Positions 46,397 to 55,499 of a DNA stretch of 64,000 bases are shown piece after piece (within the stretch, counting starts at the first letter, position 1; each line of letters begins with the position of its first letter). The notes beneath the pieces are model-generated. The model saw nothing but the letters and a program-made list of their open reading frames with translations, was not told the origin of the DNA and made no database searches. Both the position numbers and the translations under genes were made by a program. Source of the stretch: Candidatus Paracaedimonas acanthamoebae (GTDB lineage: Bacteria; Pseudomonadota; Alphaproteobacteria; Caedimonadales; Caedimonadaceae). The stretch spans positions 45,487-109,486 of the forward strand of contig JAFKGL010000013.1 of NCBI GenBank assembly GCA_017307065.1, given 5' to 3'.

Positions 46397-47662
46397 ATGC
46401 AGATCAAATCAAATGTGCGCTCATCTATTCTAAAAAATAAAATCTTCTTATCGACAATTGTTGGCAACAGTCTCGATCATTACGATACAGCCTTATACGG
46501 TTTTTTAGCGCCTTACATGGCGCCTCTCTTTTTTCCTAATGACGACCCTGTTGTTGCTCTTATTTATGCCTATAGCCTTTTATCGGTTTCTATTGTGACG
46601 CGCCCTTTAGGGGCCTTATTTTTTGGAAAATTGAGTGGTGAGAAAGGCGGAAAACAGGCTTTCATCTTTTCATTGTGGGGGGTTGCGTTAACAACAGGAG
46701 GAATAGGGATTCTACCATCTTTTGAGAAGATAGGTGTTTTTGCACCGTTAGCGCTTGTACTTCTCAGAGTCGCCCAAGGTTTTTTTGCTGCGGGTGAATC
46801 AACTGTAGCACCTTTGTTAATGTTAAAGAATGTGCCCTCTATCATTCAAGGTCAAGCAAATGGAATCTATCAAAGTTCAACAGTTGCGGGAATTCTTTTG
46901 GCGTCCTTTGCAGCAACATTGGTTTCTTTTTCAAACTTTGCGGATCTATATTGGAGAATTCCTTTTTTATTGAGTTTTTTTACAGGAATTTTAGGGCTTT
47001 ATCTAAGATATCAAATCAAACAAGAGATGTTTGCTGTAAAGCCGAATTCTCCCAGTTCGTTGAAAATAGTAGAAACTTTAATAAGACGCAAAAAAGATTT
47101 GTTCAGAATTATTGCTGTATCAAGTCTAAGCTATGTGACATATGCAATTCCTTTTGTTTTTATGAATATTTTTGTTACTCAAGTAACATCATTAACGTTC
47201 GGGGACGCCTTAAAATTTAATACAATATTGTTAGCTTTAGATATGTGTCTTTTACCTTTATTTGGAAAGTTTTCTGATATTTTTGGTGTCCGAAGAACAA
47301 TGATTTTTATAGCTCTGCTTCTTGCCATTACAGCAATTCCATTCTTTGCGCTTATTCCTTATAGCAATATGTTTGGGGTCGGATTAATTCGCTTGTGGAT
47401 TGTTCTTTGTGGTCTTGGTTTTTCTGCCTCATTGCAAGCTTGGTTTATACAATCATTTAAAGGGCGTGAAACTTATCTTCTTACAGGGGTAGGATATGCC
47501 CTTGGATCAGAGCTATTTGGTCGTTCAGCACCAGCGCTTTGTCTCTGGTTTTGGCATTTAACTAACTGGGTTATAGCGCCTGCTTTTTATATCGTTGTCA
47601 TAAGTATTGCGGCGATTCTTGCTCTTCGTGTGCAGCCTCTAAAAAATAATTTAACAGAATAA
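46397..47662 (+). CDS. MFS transporter under TPP control, predicted thiamine importer
   Basis: A 421-residue protein with about 12 membrane segments in the metabolite:H+ symporter (MHS, proline/betaine-like) branch of the major facilitator superfamily. Seen: VGNSLDHYDTALYGFLAPYMAPLFFP at segment 1, RPLGALFFGKLSGEKGGKQ (the MFS loop 2-3 motif), RVAQGFFAAGESTVAPLL and FGKFSDIFGVRRTM (loop 8-9). The TPP riboswitch directly in front predicts that its cargo is thiamine or a thiamine precursor; other THI-linked MFS proteins are proposed importers. No thiamine synthesis genes are in the window. The sequence itself does not fix the substrate. Confidence 0.85.
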   Translation: MQIKSNVRSSILKNKIFLSTIVGNSLDHYDTALYGFLAPYMAPLFFPNDDPVVALIYAYSLLSVSIVTRPLGALFFGKLSGEKGGKQAFIFSLWGVALTTGGIGILPSFEKIGVFAPLALVLLRVAQGFFAAGESTVAPLLMLKNVPSIIQGQANGIYQSSTVAGILLASFAATLVSFSNFADLYWRIPFLLSFFTGILGLYLRYQIKQEMFAVKPNSPSSLKIVETLIRRKKDLFRIIAVSSLSYVTYAIPFVFMNIFVTQVTSLTFGDALKFNTILLALDMCLLPLFGKFSDIFGVRRTMIFIALLLAITAIPFFALIPYSNMFGVGLIRLWIVLCGLGFSASLQAWFIQSFKGRETYLLTGVGYALGSELFGRSAPALCLWFWHLTNWVIAPAFYIVVISIAAILALRVQPLKNNLTE

Positions 47663-47765
47663 AATTTCTGAAGAAGATAAGCAGCTTTTGCTTGACCTTC
47701 TTTAAATTTTGATTAAAAATTAATCCTTATAAGTAAGTCATTAGAAAAATAAAGGTTCGTTATTT

Positions 47766-49091
47766 ATGAAAACACGGTGGATAAACCAAACATTTATAAC
47801 AATCTTTTTCTCATTATTCTTCCTCATTCATAATTCTGTAACTGCGGGAAAATACGCTGCTTATGTTATGGATGCCTATAGCGGGAAAGTCTTGCATGCA
47901 GAAAATGCCTATGGTCGTGTTCATCCTGCTTCTTTAACAAAAGTTGCAACTCTTTATATGTTATTTGAAGCCCTAAACCAAGGTCGGGTTAAACTTGATA
48001 CCAAGCTTAAAATTTCTGCTCATGCAGCGCGTCAAATTCCAACTAAGTTAGGGATCCCTATTGGTTCAACAATTTCAGTTAAACATGCCATTCTTGCGCT
48101 TGTGACTAAATCAGCAAATGATATTGCTGTGGCAGTTGCGGAACATCTCTCTGGTTCAGAGGCTGCCTTTGCTCAACAGATGACAAAGAGAGTTCGACAG
48201 TTGGGGCTTAAGAGTACACTCTTTAAAAATGCTTCTGGTGTTCCTAACAAACAACAAATTACGACAGCAGCTGACATGGCAAAACTCTTGCAGATTGTTA
48301 TACGTGACTTTCCAATCTATTATAAACACTATTTTGGTCAAAAAAGCTTTACTTATAATGGTATTGTTCACGCCAATCACAATAAACTTTTAGGAAAAGT
48401 TGAAGGTCTGGATGGAGGGAAAACAGGCTTTATTTGTGCTTCTGGTTTCAATATTTCCACATCAACTATTCGGAATGGGAATAGGCTTATTACAGTTGTC
48501 ATGGGGGGAGAGACCTCAAGATGGCGAGATCAGCGAGTTATTTCCTTAACAAATAAAGGATTTACAAAATTCAAGCAACCACGTTTGGATCCCGAATTTA
48601 TTGAACAGAGTGATCTTCATGAATTGCCGAATCCGCGGATAGTTTCAGAAAATCCTTTGCAACAAATGAATAGTTTTTCCCCTGCTGGATTGCCTCAAGT
48701 AAAACGTATTAGTTATCCATCAGTGGCAACGCCTAATAATACTCCAAGTAATGCTTTAAAAAAGAAAAATGCTCTAACTACTTCTCCAAATAAGATAAAA
48801 AAGGAAAAACAAGATGAATGGGGAGTTCAAATCGGAACTTTTAAGAATGCCAATCAAGCTCATATGACCGCGGCTCGTCTACTTGCAAAACTTCCCGACG
48901 ATATTGAAGAAGGACAAGTTTCTATTGCACGTGCAACCCGTAAACAAGGGAATCCTTATAGAGCTCGTTTGGTTGGTTTTAGCAAAGAAGCTGCTCAACG
49001 GGTGTGTTATTTTATTGAGCAAGAGGGAACTCCTTGTCTCCCTTTTCAGAAGTACCGTCAGGAAAAAATGTATACAGCAAGTGCTCAATAA
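47766..49091 (+). CDS. dacC: D-alanyl-D-alanine carboxypeptidase with SPOR domain
   Basis: A 441-residue penicillin-binding protein of the S11 family. After a signal peptide (about 28 residues) it has the SxxK motif HPASLTKVATLY (Ser about 56), the SAN motif KSANDIAVAVAEH, and the KTG motif DGGKTGFI. Residues about 350-432 form a SPOR domain (WGVQIGTFKNANQAHMTAARLL... RARLVGFSKEAA), which binds denuded septal murein. The enzyme trims terminal D-Ala from peptidoglycan stem peptides. This DacA-plus-SPOR fusion is common in alphaproteobacteria. Confidence 0.93.
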   Translation: MKTRWINQTFITIFFSLFFLIHNSVTAGKYAAYVMDAYSGKVLHAENAYGRVHPASLTKVATLYMLFEALNQGRVKLDTKLKISAHAARQIPTKLGIPIGSTISVKHAILALVTKSANDIAVAVAEHLSGSEAAFAQQMTKRVRQLGLKSTLFKNASGVPNKQQITTAADMAKLLQIVIRDFPIYYKHYFGQKSFTYNGIVHANHNKLLGKVEGLDGGKTGFICASGFNISTSTIRNGNRLITVVMGGETSRWRDQRVISLTNKGFTKFKQPRLDPEFIEQSDLHELPNPRIVSENPLQQMNSFSPAGLPQVKRISYPSVATPNNTPSNALKKKNALTTSPNKIKKEKQDEWGVQIGTFKNANQAHMTAARLLAKLPDDIEEGQVSIARATRKQGNPYRARLVGFSKEAAQRVCYFIEQEGTPCLPFQKYRQEKMYTASAQ

Positions 49092-49210
49092 ATTGTAATA
49101 CTTTTGAAGCACTCTTAAGAATACCTAGTTTGGACTTTCAAAGATGTAAGAACTTTTTCCTACTTAATAAGACATCACGAGGTATTTTTTTAAGAGTTAA
49201 TAATTTAAGA

Positions 49211-49837
49211 TTATTGCCCTTTTAGAGCTTGAATATCTCCAGTTGTAATCGCTTCTAAGAAAAGCGTGATTTTCTCAACAGGCCAATCCCACCATGCTAA
49301 ATCTAGCAGAAAAGAGATTGTTTCTTCATCAAAGCGTTTACGAATGAGCTGTGCCGGATTGCCACCAACAATTGTATAAGGCTCAACATTTTTTGTTACA
49401 AGAGCATTTGTTCCAATGATGGCTCCATGGCCAATGTTAATGCCTTGCATGATTGTCGCAGAATTACCTATCCAAACATCATTTCCAATCACAGTATCTC
49501 CTTTGCTAACAGCATTCATGCTTGCCGTCTGCCAGGATTCTCCAAAAACTCTAAAAGGGTAGGTAGAAATTCCGTCCATAGCGTGGTTAGAACCATTCAT
49601 AATAAATTTGACACCTGTTGCAATTTGACAGAATTTACCAATTATAAGCTTGTCTTTCATAAAATCGAATAAATACAAAATATTTTTCTCAAAATTATAG
49701 ACATCATCTGGATCATCATAATACGTGTAATCACCTACAATGATTTGAGGATTTGTAATAATGTTTTTAAGAAAACATGTACGTTTTACGTCTTTGATGG
49801 GGTAAAGTATATCTGGGTTAGGGAAAAGAGAATTCAT
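49211..49837 (-). CDS. Hexapeptide acetyltransferase, VatD/CatB-like
   Basis: A 208-residue left-handed beta-helix acyltransferase of the xenobiotic acetyltransferase group. It follows the VatD order closely: VGDYTYYDDPDD, KLIIGKFCQIATGVKFIMNGSNHAMDG (with the catalytic His about 84), STYPFRVFG, KGDTVIGNDVWIGNSATIMQGINIGHGAIIGTNALVTKNVEPY, GGNPAQLIRKRFDE and LAWWDWPVEKI. Vat enzymes acetylate streptogramin A; CatB enzymes acetylate chloramphenicol. Chromosomal relatives often have unknown acceptors, so resistance is not implied. Convergent with dacC, downstream of the tRNA-Val gene. Confidence 0.88.
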   Translation of the reverse strand: MNSLFPNPDILYPIKDVKRTCFLKNIITNPQIIVGDYTYYDDPDDVYNFEKNILYLFDFMKDKLIIGKFCQIATGVKFIMNGSNHAMDGISTYPFRVFGESWQTASMNAVSKGDTVIGNDVWIGNSATIMQGINIGHGAIIGTNALVTKNVEPYTIVGGNPAQLIRKRFDEETISFLLDLAWWDWPVEKITLFLEAITTGDIQALKGQ

Positions 49838-49880
49838 TCCAAAAACTTATCTGATATTAGGGATGTAAAATTCATTATAA

Positions 49881-49955
<75 letters not shown>

Positions 49956-50053
49956 TCACCAAAGGAATATTGGTATATAGCATCAGCCTTGCCATTGAAT
50001 CAAGTGTTGAATGCAAAGTATGCTAAAATCTTGATCTTTTCCCGATTAATCAT

Positions 50054-50632
50054 TTATCGGGAAAAATTTGTTCGATGATCATTAGAAATATATTTTAAAC
50101 CGAAGCGACAATAATCGTAGCCTGTAATGAGTGTTAGAATTGCAGAAGCCCACAACCCAAATGTGCCTAAAATACGTAGATATAAGAAGTCAGTGAGAGG
50201 AGTAGCGGCAATGAGAATAGTCAGAGAGGTCATCTGAAGGGCTGTTTTCCATTTTGCAAGTTGAGTCACAGGCATAGAAATCTTGGTTTCGGCTAAAAAT
50301 TCCCTAAGGCCAGAAACTAGAAGTTCTCTGCATAAAATAATGATAGCAGGAATAAGTGAAATCCCTTTAATATGGTCAAACCCAACCAATAGTAACAATG
50401 TTGATGCAATTAATAGCTTATCGGCCATTGGATCTAAAAATCGGCCTAATTGCGTTGTTTGCCTGAGTGTGCGTGCATAATAGCCATCTAAAAAATCTGT
50501 AATACAAGCGATCACAAAAAAGAAGCTTGCAATCCAATATCCTAGGTTTGAATTTAAATAAAATAAAGCCGCAACCACAGGAATAAGAATAATGCGAAAG
50601 AGCGTCAGATAATTTGGTAAACCTGCTAACAC
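50054..50632 (-). CDS. pgsA: CDP-diacylglycerol--glycerol-3-phosphate 3-phosphatidyltransferase
   Basis: A 192-residue inner-membrane enzyme beginning GLPNYLTLFRIILIP, with the CDP-alcohol phosphotransferase motif DGYYARTLRQTTQLGRFLDPMAD (residues about 45-68: DG, AR, G, D, D). It makes phosphatidylglycerol phosphate for PG and cardiolipin. Upstream uvrC on the same strand is the common pairing uvrC-pgsA in proteobacteria. Confidence 0.95.
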   Translation of the reverse strand: MLAGLPNYLTLFRIILIPVVAALFYLNSNLGYWIASFFFVIACITDFLDGYYARTLRQTTQLGRFLDPMADKLLIASTLLLLVGFDHIKGISLIPAIIILCRELLVSGLREFLAETKISMPVTQLAKWKTALQMTSLTILIAATPLTDFLYLRILGTFGLWASAILTLITGYDYCRFGLKYISNDHRTNFSR

Positions 50633-50681
50633 TTACTTATTTCTCCTTCTTTAATTTGGATTTTAAAATTATTTGGATTCT

Positions 50682-52544
50682 TTAATGAAAGTAATCATAT
50701 ATTTTTTGAGCTAAACTTGCACTAATTCCTTTTACAGATTGTAGATCTTCAATACCAGCCCGAGCAACTTCACGTGTAGATCCAAAATGGCGCAGTAGAG
50801 ATTTTTTACGATGCGACCCAATTCCTAAAATATCATCAAGCATGGAACGTTCAATTGTTTTTGTTCTTTTTTGTCGATGAAAAGTAATTGCAAAACGATG
50901 CGCTTCATCGCGTAATTGTTGGAGATAAAAAAGGACTGTTTTATGCTTTTCAAGAGAAAAGGGCGCACGACCAGGTTGGAAAAAAGTTTCTTTTCCGGCA
51001 TTTCTTTCTGGTCCTTTTGCGATGGCAACCACAGGAATAGAAAGTCCAAAATTTTCAAGGATTTCATAAACCGCATTAAGATGGCCTATTCCGCCATCAA
51101 TGAGAAGAAGGTGTGGGAAGGGATTGCGAGATTGATCTTGAGCTAAAGAACCTGAAAAACGCCGCCGAATAACTTCTCTCATCATGCCGTAATCATCTCC
51201 TGGAGTTGGCGCACCTTCTTCATCTATTTTAATTGTAAATTTACGATAACTAGCTTTATCAAACCCTTGTGAGCCTGCGACGATCATCGCCCCAATAGCA
51301 TTGGTTCCTTGGATATGACTATTATCATAGACTTCAATCCGTTGGGGCATATTTGTGAGTCCAAAAACATCTGCAACTTCATTTAAAATTTTTAACTGGG
51401 AACGATTCGAAGAGAGATGGCGTGCGAGGGCTTCATCAGCATTTTCAAGAGCTTGTCTTAAGATTTTTACGCGCTGTCCTCGCTGTGGTATGCTAATATT
51501 TACTTTCCGTTCGGCCGTTAATGAAAGGGCTTCTTCCACGAGACCCTGTTCTTTTAAAGGGTGGCTTAAAAGAATTTCTTGAGGGGGAAGCGTATCTTGA
51601 TAGAAAAGAGTGAGGAAGCTAGCCAATACTTCTTCTATTGATAAATCCTTTGTGTGCTCAGGAAAAAAGCTATGACTTCCAAAATTGCTGCCATGGCGGA
51701 AAAAGAAGATCTGAATACATGTTGTTTCGCCATGAGACGCAATTGCAATGACATCTGTATCTTCTTTTAGAGCTGTATTAATATTTTGTTGCGCCTGGAT
51801 TTGAGTAAGGGCACGAATTTGATCTCGATAATGGGTTGCTTTTTCATAATCTTGGCATTCACTTGATTCGTGCATACGTTGACTAAGATTTTGTTGAAGC
51901 TCATGCGATTTACCTTCAAGGAATGATTTTGTTTGCTGGACCGATTCTTCATAATCAGAAGCCTTAATATAGCGCGTACAGGGAGCGGTACATCTTTTAA
52001 TATGATACTGTAGGCAAGGCCTTTTGCGACTTGCAAAAAAACTATCGCTACAGGAGCGTAGCTTAAAAATTCTATACATCGTGGTGAGTGTTTGATTAAC
52101 AGCATACGTAGAGGCAAAAGGGCCAAAATAAGTGCCAGGAAGTGTTTTTGCGCCACGATGCTTTGTAAGGCTAGGCCATTCATGGTTTGATAATAAAATA
52201 TATGAGAAAAATTTATTATCTTTTAGGAGGATATTATACCGAGGTTTTAAACGCTTAATCAGGTTAGCTTCAAGGAGGAGGGCTTCAACTTCAGTATGGG
52301 TGGTAATAAATTCCATTGTATGAGTTTCAGCGACCATACGTTGAAGACGATTAGGAAGGCGATAGGCTTGCGTATAACTATGAACCCTTTTTTTTAAATT
52401 TTTGGCCTTTCCAACATATAAGACTTCTGCTTGCTGGTTAATCATGCGGTAAACACCGGGAGAGGGTGACAATGTTTTTACATGCATGGCGATGATAGAA
52501 ACACCCTGTTCTAAGGATGTCTGAAAAGAAGGAGAATGTGTCAT
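50682..52544 (-). CDS. uvrC: UvrABC system protein C
   Basis: A 620-residue nuclease. The N-terminal GIY-YIG domain starts near residue 28 (SPGVYRMINQQAEVLYVGKAKNLKKRV), followed by a cysteine region (CLQYHIKRCTAPC), a UVR motif near 210, the RNase-H-like 5' nuclease (RIEVYDNSHIQGTNAIGAM, LLIDGGIGHLNA) and a tandem HhH C-terminus (LDDILGIGSHRKKSLLRHFGS). It makes both incisions in nucleotide excision repair. pgsA follows 50 bp later. Confidence 0.97.
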   Translation of the reverse strand: MTHSPSFQTSLEQGVSIIAMHVKTLSPSPGVYRMINQQAEVLYVGKAKNLKKRVHSYTQAYRLPNRLQRMVAETHTMEFITTHTEVEALLLEANLIKRLKPRYNILLKDNKFFSYILLSNHEWPSLTKHRGAKTLPGTYFGPFASTYAVNQTLTTMYRIFKLRSCSDSFFASRKRPCLQYHIKRCTAPCTRYIKASDYEESVQQTKSFLEGKSHELQQNLSQRMHESSECQDYEKATHYRDQIRALTQIQAQQNINTALKEDTDVIAIASHGETTCIQIFFFRHGSNFGSHSFFPEHTKDLSIEEVLASFLTLFYQDTLPPQEILLSHPLKEQGLVEEALSLTAERKVNISIPQRGQRVKILRQALENADEALARHLSSNRSQLKILNEVADVFGLTNMPQRIEVYDNSHIQGTNAIGAMIVAGSQGFDKASYRKFTIKIDEEGAPTPGDDYGMMREVIRRRFSGSLAQDQSRNPFPHLLLIDGGIGHLNAVYEILENFGLSIPVVAIAKGPERNAGKETFFQPGRAPFSLEKHKTVLFYLQQLRDEAHRFAITFHRQKRTKTIERSMLDDILGIGSHRKKSLLRHFGSTREVARAGIEDLQSVKGISASLAQKIYDYFH

Positions 52545-52975
52545 AGGACCATTTTGGAAGAGATTGTTCTAATGTCAATCAAAAGATTTATCGCTCGCTT
52601 ATCTCATCTATTTTCTGTTTTATATAAAGTTATTAAAATGAGCTTAAAATTGATCATACACCCTAAAATATTTTCATCCCCAGAATTTGTGAATAAGTCT
52701 GTGGATAAACCATAGATAAAGGTAAAATTCCCTGAGAGATCTTCGACTGAGGCTAAGTTGCTTAAATTTTAAGCAAATCGAAAAAAGCCTGGAAACTCTA
52801 AGTTTATTTTTAAAGCAAGTAAAATTTTTTCTTATAATAAAAAAAATGTATTGACATAGAAAGACCGTAGTAAGGCTTGTGCATAAGTTTCAATATTTTT
52901 GGATAATCAAAGAAGATTACTATAAGGCTGTGCTTAATAAAGATTAATTTTTTATTAAGGAATTTCTTACCAAAT
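52545..52975. other. AT-rich spacer with DnaA-box-like sites and inverted repeats (possible origin)
   Basis: 431 bp with no gene. Three sites match the complement of TTATNCACA: TGTGAATAA (52688-52696), TGTGGATAA (52700-52708, the perfect TTATCCACA box) and TGTGCATAA (52878-52886), all in the same orientation. Between the second and third are an inverted repeat at 52758-52776 (8-bp arms, TTGCTTAA/TTAAGCAA) and an A/T run (about 52820-52850). A 9-bp-armed hairpin CTTAATAAA/TTTATTAAG lies at 52933-52959. The combination resembles a replication origin or DnaA-controlled region, but three boxes may occur by chance in such sequence. Confidence 0.4.
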
Positions 52976-54322
52976 TTACGACTGAGGCGAGGGCGCAGGC
53001 GTGATTTCGGGAGCAGAAACTTTTTTCTCTAGTGTAGCTCTTTTTTCGTAGAGAGATTGGTATTTTTTATCAACTTCCTCTTTATGTACTATAAATTTGT
53101 TTAGTTCTTGTCCAGTTAATTTGCCCGCTGGTAACATTTTAATGCTTGAAGGGTTAATTTGGACGTTATGCCGTAAAAGCTCATAATGCAGATGTGGGCC
53201 TGTTGTGCGTCCTGTCATTCCAACATACCCAATGATTTGAGCTTGTTTAACACGTTTCCCTGCACGGATCCCATTTGCAAACCGACTTAAATGTGCATAA
53301 GCAGTTGAGAATTCGCTATTATGTCGGATACGAATATAATTTCCATAACTTGCCCAGGGACCTGCTTTTTCAATAACACCGTCACCTGAAGCCATAATAG
53401 GTGTTCCGATAGGAGCTGCAAAGTCGACTCCCTTATGCTGTTTAGTATATCCTAAAATAGGGTGTTTACGACTTCCGTATCCTGAGGAAATACGAGCCCC
53501 ATCAATAGGGGTTCGTAAGAGTCCTTTGCGGACACTTTCACCTTTTGCATTAAAATAAGCATAATCACCACTTTTAGTTTTAAAACGATAAATAGAAAGC
53601 TTTTTACCTTGCAAAGTTAACATTGCATACAGAAGATCTCCGGCTTCTTCGCGTTGTGTATTAGGATCTGCATAAAGGTCGAACACCAAAGCATATTCGT
53701 CATCAACATGAAAGCTTCTTTGAAAGTCAACATCATAACTAAATGCTTTAATGAACTCATGGAGTATTCTTTTTGGAACGCCTTGTTTCCCTGCATCCAT
53801 ATAAAAACTGTCATGGATCTTTCCGGTTACTTCTTTTACAACGTGATCAAGCTTCACGGGCAGTTTTTCAATGATAAAAGGACCATTATCAGTTCGCGTT
53901 ATCCAAATTTCTTCGCTAATCGATGGACGGAAATAAAGGGATTGCAAATCATAAGCCCCTTGTTTTTCAGGAATAGGAATGAAAGTTATATGAATTTCAT
54001 GATCGGGACGAAGGTCTTTAGGATTAAAAGCTTTTCTTAGAAGTTCGGCGATTTCATGTGCTTGACCTCTCTCAATACCAGAGGTAACTAAGACAGATGT
54101 TAAAGTATCTCCTTTATGAATAAAAAGAGTTTTCTCTTGGGGGCCTTTGTCTTCATCGGGAATAACTTTTTCTTCAGCAGAGAGGAGAGGAGCTGGTTCA
54201 ACAGGCGTATAATTTTCAAGTTTCTCTTGACGATGAAACCAGAAATCATGCACAGCTATTGCCATAGCTAATATAAAACATAAAAGTGCCGCAAGAATAC
54301 GTGGGTTAATACGAAAGTTCAT
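52976..54322 (-). CDS. M23 murein endopeptidase (MepM-like)
   Basis: A 448-residue envelope protein with an N-terminal membrane anchor (LAALLCFILAMAIAV), a LysM/OapA-like region (TLFIHKGDTLTSVLVTSG), a periplasmic linker, and a LytM-type peptidase domain: HKGVDFAAPIGTPI (zinc His and Asp), then YAHLSRF and HLHYELL. All zinc ligands are present, so it should be an active DD-endopeptidase cutting cross-links during growth. The C-terminal 60 residues are a charged linker. Divergent from rluD. Confidence 0.92.
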   Translation of the reverse strand: MNFRINPRILAALLCFILAMAIAVHDFWFHRQEKLENYTPVEPAPLLSAEEKVIPDEDKGPQEKTLFIHKGDTLTSVLVTSGIERGQAHEIAELLRKAFNPKDLRPDHEIHITFIPIPEKQGAYDLQSLYFRPSISEEIWITRTDNGPFIIEKLPVKLDHVVKEVTGKIHDSFYMDAGKQGVPKRILHEFIKAFSYDVDFQRSFHVDDEYALVFDLYADPNTQREEAGDLLYAMLTLQGKKLSIYRFKTKSGDYAYFNAKGESVRKGLLRTPIDGARISSGYGSRKHPILGYTKQHKGVDFAAPIGTPIMASGDGVIEKAGPWASYGNYIRIRHNSEFSTAYAHLSRFANGIRAGKRVKQAQIIGYVGMTGRTTGPHLHYELLRHNVQINPSSIKMLPAGKLTGQELNKFIVHKEEVDKKYQSLYEKRATLEKKVSAPEITPAPSPQS

Positions 54323-54397
54323 TCATTCTTCGAAGCTATGATTAATTATTAGAGAATATTGATACTCTGAACCAAGCATGGAGTCTATGAGAAAATC

Positions 54398-55372
54398 ATG
54401 ACCGAGGTCCGTAAATATATTGTTGAGTTGGAAGATGCTGGTTTACGCTTAGATCGTGTACTGGCTCAAAAATATCCAGATCTCAGTCGCACGCGAATTA
54501 AGTGCCTTATTGAACAACATAAAATACTTGTTAATGAAAAACTTTATCTTCCTTCTGCTAAAGTAAAAGAAAATAATGAAATTTCCATTACAATTGAACC
54601 TTTAATCGATGCTATTCCAAAGCCTCAATCTATCCCCCTTGATGTGGTTTATGAAGATCAAGATGTGATTGTTATTAATAAGCCTGCTGGCATGGTTGTT
54701 CATCCTGCCCCTGGTAATTATGATCAAACACTCGTGAATGCTCTTTTAGCTCATTGTGAAGGATCTCTTTCAGGTATTTCTGGTGTTAAGAGGCCAGGGA
54801 TTGTTCATCGGCTGGATAAAGGAACAAGCGGGCTTCTCGTGGCGGCTAAGCATGATAAAGCTCATCAAGGACTTGTGACCCAATTCGCACAAAGAACTCT
54901 AAAAAGACAATATTTAGCCCTTGCGTGGGGAGCTCTTAGCCCTTTTCAAGGTCTCATTGATGGAAATATTGGTCGAAGTCCTCGCAATCGTCAAAAGATG
55001 GCCCTCTTAAAGAATGGAGGAAAAGAAGCAAGAACATACTACGAAACTAAAGAGATCTTTGGGAGATTCGCAAGTTTAGTAGAGTGTCAATTAGAGACAG
55101 GGCGGACTCATCAGATTCGGGTGCATTTAGCAGCTCAAGGACATGGAATTATTGGCGATCCTCTTTATGGCAGAATTCCTAAAGGATATGCTCGTATTGT
55201 TCAAGCGATGAAAGAACTCACAGAACAAAATACGCGGCCTCTTCTTCATGCTTATTGCTTAACGTTTATTCATCCAATAACACAGCAAGAAATGACATTT
55301 GAATGTGAATTGCCGGAGGATTTTAAAGAGGCGATGACTCTTTTAAAGCAGAATGTTGAATCTTATAATTGA
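54398..55372 (+). CDS. rluD: 23S rRNA pseudouridine synthase RluD
   Basis: A 324-residue protein. An S4 RNA-binding domain is at residues 13-75 (LRLDRVLAQKYPDLSRTRIKCLI), followed by the catalytic motif GIVHRLDKGTSGLLVAAK (Asp about 140) and LETGRTHQIRVHLA. RluD makes pseudouridines in helix 69. ATG 54398 is the only close start. It precedes rpoH, an order seen in many proteobacteria. Confidence 0.95.
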   Translation: MTEVRKYIVELEDAGLRLDRVLAQKYPDLSRTRIKCLIEQHKILVNEKLYLPSAKVKENNEISITIEPLIDAIPKPQSIPLDVVYEDQDVIVINKPAGMVVHPAPGNYDQTLVNALLAHCEGSLSGISGVKRPGIVHRLDKGTSGLLVAAKHDKAHQGLVTQFAQRTLKRQYLALAWGALSPFQGLIDGNIGRSPRNRQKMALLKNGGKEARTYYETKEIFGRFASLVECQLETGRTHQIRVHLAAQGHGIIGDPLYGRIPKGYARIVQAMKELTEQNTRPLLHAYCLTFIHPITQQEMTFECELPEDFKEAMTLLKQNVESYN

Positions 55373-55499
55373 GCTCAAGCTGGTTTAAAGTTTCGAATGG
55401 GAGCTAAATAATATAATACTCTTAACAAGATAGAAAAAATTCTTCTGTTGTTTTTTTATATAAACACATTATCCTAATTTTATAAAAAATGAGGTACAT

